From Paludibacteraceae bacterium (GTDB taxonomy: Bacteria > Bacteroidota > Bacteroidia > Bacteroidales > Paludibacteraceae): 64,000 nucleotides of DNA. Position numbers and translations under genes: made by a program. The notes below the pieces were generated by a model, which ran no database searches, was not told where the DNA came from, and saw nothing but the letters and a program-made list of their open reading frames with translations. The stretch covers positions 1-64,000 of the forward strand of contig JAFGVV010000006.1 in assembly GCA_016937795.1 (NCBI GenBank), in the 5' to 3' direction. This document shows, piece by piece, positions 59,993-64,000 of the stretch (position 1 is its first letter; every line of letters starts with the position of its first letter).

Positions 59993-62212
59993 ATGGGTAC
60001 ATTTAATTCCGGAAGATGGCAGGAACACATTGATGTTCGTGATTTTGTGTCGAAAAACATTAGTCCTTACGATGGCGACAGTTCATTTCTTTGTGGTCCG
60101 TCGGCCACTACAAAAAAACTGTGGCAAATTTGTGTGGACGCTATCAAAGAAGAGCGCGAAAACAATGGCGTGCGCGCTATCGACAATCAATTGGTTTCGA
60201 CTGTAACATCGCACGGTCCCGGTTACATCGACCGCGAAAACGAAATTATTGTTGGTCTGCAAACCGACATGATGCTTAAACGTGCTATGAAACCTTATGG
60301 TGGCATTGCAGTGGTTGAAAAAGCATGTTCGGAAAACGGTGTGGAAATATCACCTATCGTAAAAGAAATTTTTACCAAATACGCCAAAACGCACAACGAT
60401 GGTGTGTTTGATGTGTACAACAATGAAATCAGAACTTTCCGTTCGTTGGGTATTCTTACCGGTTTGCCCGACAACTATGCCCGTGGACGTATTATCGGCG
60501 ATTACCGTCGTATGGCACTTTACGGAACTACCCGCCTGATTGAAGGGAAAAAAGCTGACCTCTTGTCGCTTACCGGACCGATGACCGACGACCGCATTCG
60601 TCTGCGTGAAGAAGTGGCTGAGCAACTTAAAGCACTGAAAGAAATTGAAGTTCTCGGACAAATTTATGGTTTCGACCTGACCCGTCCGGCCGCATCTGCA
60701 CGCGAAGCTGTTCAGTGGGTTTATCTGGCTTATCTGGCTGCTGTAAAAGAGCAGGATGGTGCTGCCATGTCGCTCGGAAACGTATCTTCGTTCCTCGATA
60801 TTTATATTGAACGCGATATTACCGAAGGCAAAATCACCGAAGAGTATGCACAGGAACTTGTGGATCAGTTTGTAATGAAACTGCGTATGGTGCGTCACCT
60901 TCGTATGGAAGCTTACAACGAAATTTTTGCAGGCGACCCAACCTGGGTAACCGAATCGATTGCCGGAACTATGACCGATGGTCGTCACAAAGTGACCAAA
61001 ACATCGTACCGCTTCCTGCAGACGCTTTACAACCTCGGCCCATCGCCCGAACCAAACATGACTGTACTTTGGTCGCCACGTTTGCCCGAAGCGTTTAAAG
61101 AATTCTGTGCAAAAGTGTCTATCGATACTTCTTCTATTCAGTACGAAAACGATGATTTGATGCAGAGCAGCCGTTGCAGCGACGACTACGGAATTGCATG
61201 TTGCGTATCGTATCAGGAAATCGGAAAACAGATTCAGTTCTTCGGGGCGCGTTGTAACCTTGCCAAAACCTTGTTGCTGGCTCTGAACCAGGGTCGCTGC
61301 GAAATCAGTGGAAAACAGGTGATCACTGGCATTCCTGCACTGAAATCGGATGTGCTTGACCTTGATGAGGTGATGGAAAACTTCAAACTGGCTATGCAGG
61401 AAGTTTCCCGCGTATATGCCGATTCGATGAACATTATCCACTACATGCACGATAAGTATTACTACGAAAAAGCCCAAATGTCGCTTATCGATACCAATCC
61501 ACGCATCAACCTTGCGTATGGTGCTGCCGGTTTGAGCATTGTGGCCGACTCGCTTTCGGCTATCAAATATGCCAAAGTAACTGTAGTGCGCGACGAAAAC
61601 GGTTTGTCGAAAGACTTCAAAATTGAAGGTGAGTTCCCTTATTATGGAAATGATGACGATCGCGTGGATGTATTTGCTCAGGAAATTCCGATTTATTTCA
61701 ACTCATTGCTCAAGGAACTTCCAACCTATAAAAATGCTGAGCCTACGTTGAGTATTCTTACCATTACCTCTAACGTGGTTTATGGTAACAAAACAGGTGC
61801 TACTCCTGATGGTCGTGCCAAAGGTGTTCCGTTTGCGCCGGGTGCAAACCCAATGCACGGTCGCGACTCGCACGGTGCACTTGCTTCGCTGAGCTCGGTG
61901 TCGAAACTCGACTACGAACACTCGATGGACGGAATTTCGAACACATTCTCTATTGTGCCAAAAACCTTAGGACCAACCGACGAACAGCGTCGTGAGAATA
62001 TGGTGAGCATTATGGATGGATATTTCTCGAAAAATGCCCATCACCTGAATGTGAACGTGCTCAACCGCGAAATGCTCGAAGATGCCATGGAGCATCCCGA
62101 AGAATATCCACAGCTTACTATCCGCGTGTCGGGTTATGCGGTGAATTTTGTTCGTCTTACACGTGCACAGCAACAGGAAGTGATTGCACGAAGCTTCCAC
62201 GAAGCAATGTAA
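59993..62212 (+). CDS. pflB: formate C-acetyltransferase (pyruvate formate-lyase)
   Basis: glycyl-radical motif RVSGYAVNF near the C-terminus, CC catalytic pair (YGIACCVSY); start at [10 protein letters not shown]. Confidence 0.97.
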   Translation: MGTFNSGRWQEHIDVRDFVSKNISPYDGDSSFLCGPSATTKKLWQICVDAIKEERENNGVRAIDNQLVSTVTSHGPGYIDRENEIIVGLQTDMMLKRAMKPYGGIAVVEKACSENGVEISPIVKEIFTKYAKTHNDGVFDVYNNEIRTFRSLGILTGLPDNYARGRIIGDYRRMALYGTTRLIEGKKADLLSLTGPMTDDRIRLREEVAEQLKALKEIEVLGQIYGFDLTRPAASAREAVQWVYLAYLAAVKEQDGAAMSLGNVSSFLDIYIERDITEGKITEEYAQELVDQFVMKLRMVRHLRMEAYNEIFAGDPTWVTESIAGTMTDGRHKVTKTSYRFLQTLYNLGPSPEPNMTVLWSPRLPEAFKEFCAKVSIDTSSIQYENDDLMQSSRCSDDYGIACCVSYQEIGKQIQFFGARCNLAKTLLLALNQGRCEISGKQVITGIPALKSDVLDLDEVMENFKLAMQEVSRVYADSMNIIHYMHDKYYYEKAQMSLIDTNPRINLAYGAAGLSIVADSLSAIKYAKVTVVRDENGLSKDFKIEGEFPYYGNDDDRVDVFAQEIPIYFNSLLKELPTYKNAEPTLSILTITSNVVYGNKTGATPDGRAKGVPFAPGANPMHGRDSHGALASLSSVSKLDYEHSMDGISNTFSIVPKTLGPTDEQRRENMVSIMDGYFSKNAHHLNVNVLNREMLEDAMEHPEEYPQLTIRVSGYAVNFVRLTRAQQQEVIARSFHEAM

Positions 62213-62296
62213 TGACTTACTTACCAATAAAACTATAAAAATTATCAGAAGTAACCGGCTGCATTTTTCAGCTGGTTACTTCTTTGCTTATCACAA

Positions 62297-63025
62297 ATGA
62301 TTAAACTGCATTCGGTTGAATCGCTCGGTACCTTCGATGGTCCGGGTGTTCGTATGGTACTTTTTACACAGGGCTGCAATTTCAAATGTAAGTATTGTGC
62401 CAATCCCGATACTATCGATTTGAATGGAGAAGCTAAGTTGTTCAGCTACGAAGAATTAATGAAACTGGCCCGCAGTCAGCGTCCGTTCTTTGGAAAACGT
62501 GGTGGAATTACCGTTTCGGGCGGCGAGCCTCTTTTGCAGGCCAAGGCGCTGATTCCTTTTTTTAAAATGCTGAAAGAAGAAGGTTTTAATACCTGTATCG
62601 ATACCAACGGAAGCATTCTGAACGAGTCGGTAAAAGAGCTGATGCAATATACCGACCTTGTATTACTCGATGTAAAAGAATTTAATGAAGAAGCGCACCG
62701 TAAACTTATCGGAGCTTCGAACAAGGCTACACTGCGAATGGCAGAATACCTGCACGACATAAATCAGCCCGTTTGGCTGCGTTATGTGCTTGTGCCGGGA
62801 CATTCGGACAAGTCGGAGCATTTGCACGATCTGGGACGGTTTCTGCAGCCTATGCAGAATGTCGAAAAACTCGAAATTCAGCCCTACCATAAACTTGGTG
62901 CGCACAAATATGAGGCATTGGGCTGGAATTACGAACTCGAAGGTGTGGAGCAAAACACTACCGAGCAGCTTCGTGTGGCCAAAGAGATTTTTAGTTTGTA
63001 TGTTAAAGAAGTGATTATCAATTAA
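62297..63025 (+). CDS. pflA: pyruvate formate-lyase activating enzyme (radical SAM)
   Basis: CNFKCKYC radical SAM motif, GGITVSGGEPLLQ. Confidence 0.96.
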   Translation: MIKLHSVESLGTFDGPGVRMVLFTQGCNFKCKYCANPDTIDLNGEAKLFSYEELMKLARSQRPFFGKRGGITVSGGEPLLQAKALIPFFKMLKEEGFNTCIDTNGSILNESVKELMQYTDLVLLDVKEFNEEAHRKLIGASNKATLRMAEYLHDINQPVWLRYVLVPGHSDKSEHLHDLGRFLQPMQNVEKLEIQPYHKLGAHKYEALGWNYELEGVEQNTTEQLRVAKEIFSLYVKEVIIN

Positions 63026-63028
63026 GGT

Positions 63029-63808
63029 ATGAATTATTACACACCCAAACAAATTGTGGAAACGGTGAGCAGCGTGGCTGCAAGCAAGGCTTCTACTTCT
63101 ACACCCAAAACGCTTGTGCTGGCTTTTCTGGCCGGCGCTTATATTGCCATCGGAGGTTTGTTGGCAGTGATGATAGGAGGGGGAATTCCTGGCATTGCAG
63201 CCGAAAATCCAGGTATACAGAAGTTTCTGATGGGAGCTACTTTCCCCATTGGACTTATGCTTTGTACACTGGCAGGAGCCGATTTATTTACCGGAAATAC
63301 AGCTTATTTTATTCCTCCGGTAATGGATAAAAAGCTTCGTGTTACGGCGCTTCTGCGCAACTGGACACTGGTTTATTTCGGAAACTTCGTCGGTGCATTG
63401 TTTGTAGCTTATTTTATGGTGGCGTTGACGGGTGTTTTTGCCAAATCGCCCTGGCTCGAAAGTATTTACAGCATTGCCGAACTAAAAACTTCGGCACCAT
63501 TTTACAAGGTTTTGCTCAAGGGCGTAGGCGCTAACTGGCTGGTGGCTCTGGCTATGTGGATGGCTTATTCGGCCAAAGATACCACCGGGAAAATGCTCGG
63601 TATCTGGTTTCCTGTGATGGCTTTCGTGGCCATTGGTTACGAGCACAGCATTGCGAATATGTTTTTTATTCCCGCTGCTATTTTCAACGGAGCTCCGGTA
63701 AGCTGGGGTGAATTTATATTCAACAACCTGATTCCGGCTACGCTCGGGAATATACTTGGAGGTTCGGTGCTTGTAGGTTTCCTATATTGGTACGTGTACA
63801 GAGATTAG
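63029..63808 (+). CDS. focA: formate/nitrite transporter family protein
   Basis: 259 aa multi-TM FNT pattern (GADLFTGNTAYFIPP, NFVGALFVAYF); 3 nt after pflA. Confidence 0.93.
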   Translation: MNYYTPKQIVETVSSVAASKASTSTPKTLVLAFLAGAYIAIGGLLAVMIGGGIPGIAAENPGIQKFLMGATFPIGLMLCTLAGADLFTGNTAYFIPPVMDKKLRVTALLRNWTLVYFGNFVGALFVAYFMVALTGVFAKSPWLESIYSIAELKTSAPFYKVLLKGVGANWLVALAMWMAYSAKDTTGKMLGIWFPVMAFVAIGYEHSIANMFFIPAAIFNGAPVSWGEFIFNNLIPATLGNILGGSVLVGFLYWYVYRD

Positions 63809-63812
63809 TAAT

Positions 63813-64000
63813 TTATAACCACTTTTTTCTTCGGAAATACCATAAAACAGCACCTGCAAACGACACCATAAGTATAATGGAAAACGGATAACCATACTTC
63901 CAGTCGAGTTCAGGCATAAACTTAAAGTTCATACCGTACATGCTGGCAATGAGTGTGGGAGGCATAAATATTACCGAAACCACGGTAAATATTTTGATGA
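63813..64000 (-). CDS. corA: CorA-family Mg2+ transporter, C-terminal part (runs off the window)
   Basis: - strand translation [61 protein letters not shown], with YGMNF motif. Confidence 0.93.
   Translation of the reverse strand, partial: IKIFTVVSVIFMPPTLIASMYGMNFKFMPELDWKYGYPFSIILMVSFAGAVLWYFRRKKWL

Noticed and set aside
60350-61477. 375-aa ORF on the - strand
   Set aside because: Lies fully antisense inside pflB; composition is a shadow of the strongly coding + strand

Overview
Chromosomal segment from a Bacteroidetes/Bacteroidales-type bacterium, judged from TAnnTTTG promoters, T9SS C-terminal domains, TonB/DUF protein types and gene orders. It is mostly housekeeping and carbohydrate metabolism: a sialic-acid/hexosamine block (GH20, nanA, and a NanM-like kelch domain fused to an SSS transporter); purD, an HTH-less NtrC-type regulator, rpiB, thiL, yidD/rnpA/hemD, LOG, aroK, ansA and tyrS; a giant multi-PAS hybrid histidine kinase with a REC-HK partner; a split 5'-nucleotidase pair; a galactose/glycosidase region (GH35, two galM, galK, GH3, propeller-LuxR regulator); a cobalamin-riboswitch-controlled BtuB/BtuG-like locus; a Fur-TonB receptor-DUF4625 operon; and pflB-pflA-focA with a truncated corA at the right edge. 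No rRNA, tRNA, CRISPR array, prophage or intact IS element was recognised. The most interesting non-coding signal is a duplicated candidate structured small RNA (about 8.3 kb on + and 32.6 kb on -). Both copies have a conserved promoter, an upstream palindrome at identical spacing, compensating hairpin changes and a terminator. The 32-kb copy is interrupted just before its terminator by a ~226-nt hairpin-rich MITE-like element. A second copy of that element lies at 13.4 kb, and the 8-kb sRNA copy preserves the exact empty site. Also notable are an ATGTTnnnnARCAT palindrome upstream of the sRNAs, pflB, galK and GH3, and a cobalamin riboswitch whose peripheral arms carry intergenic-repeat sequence.
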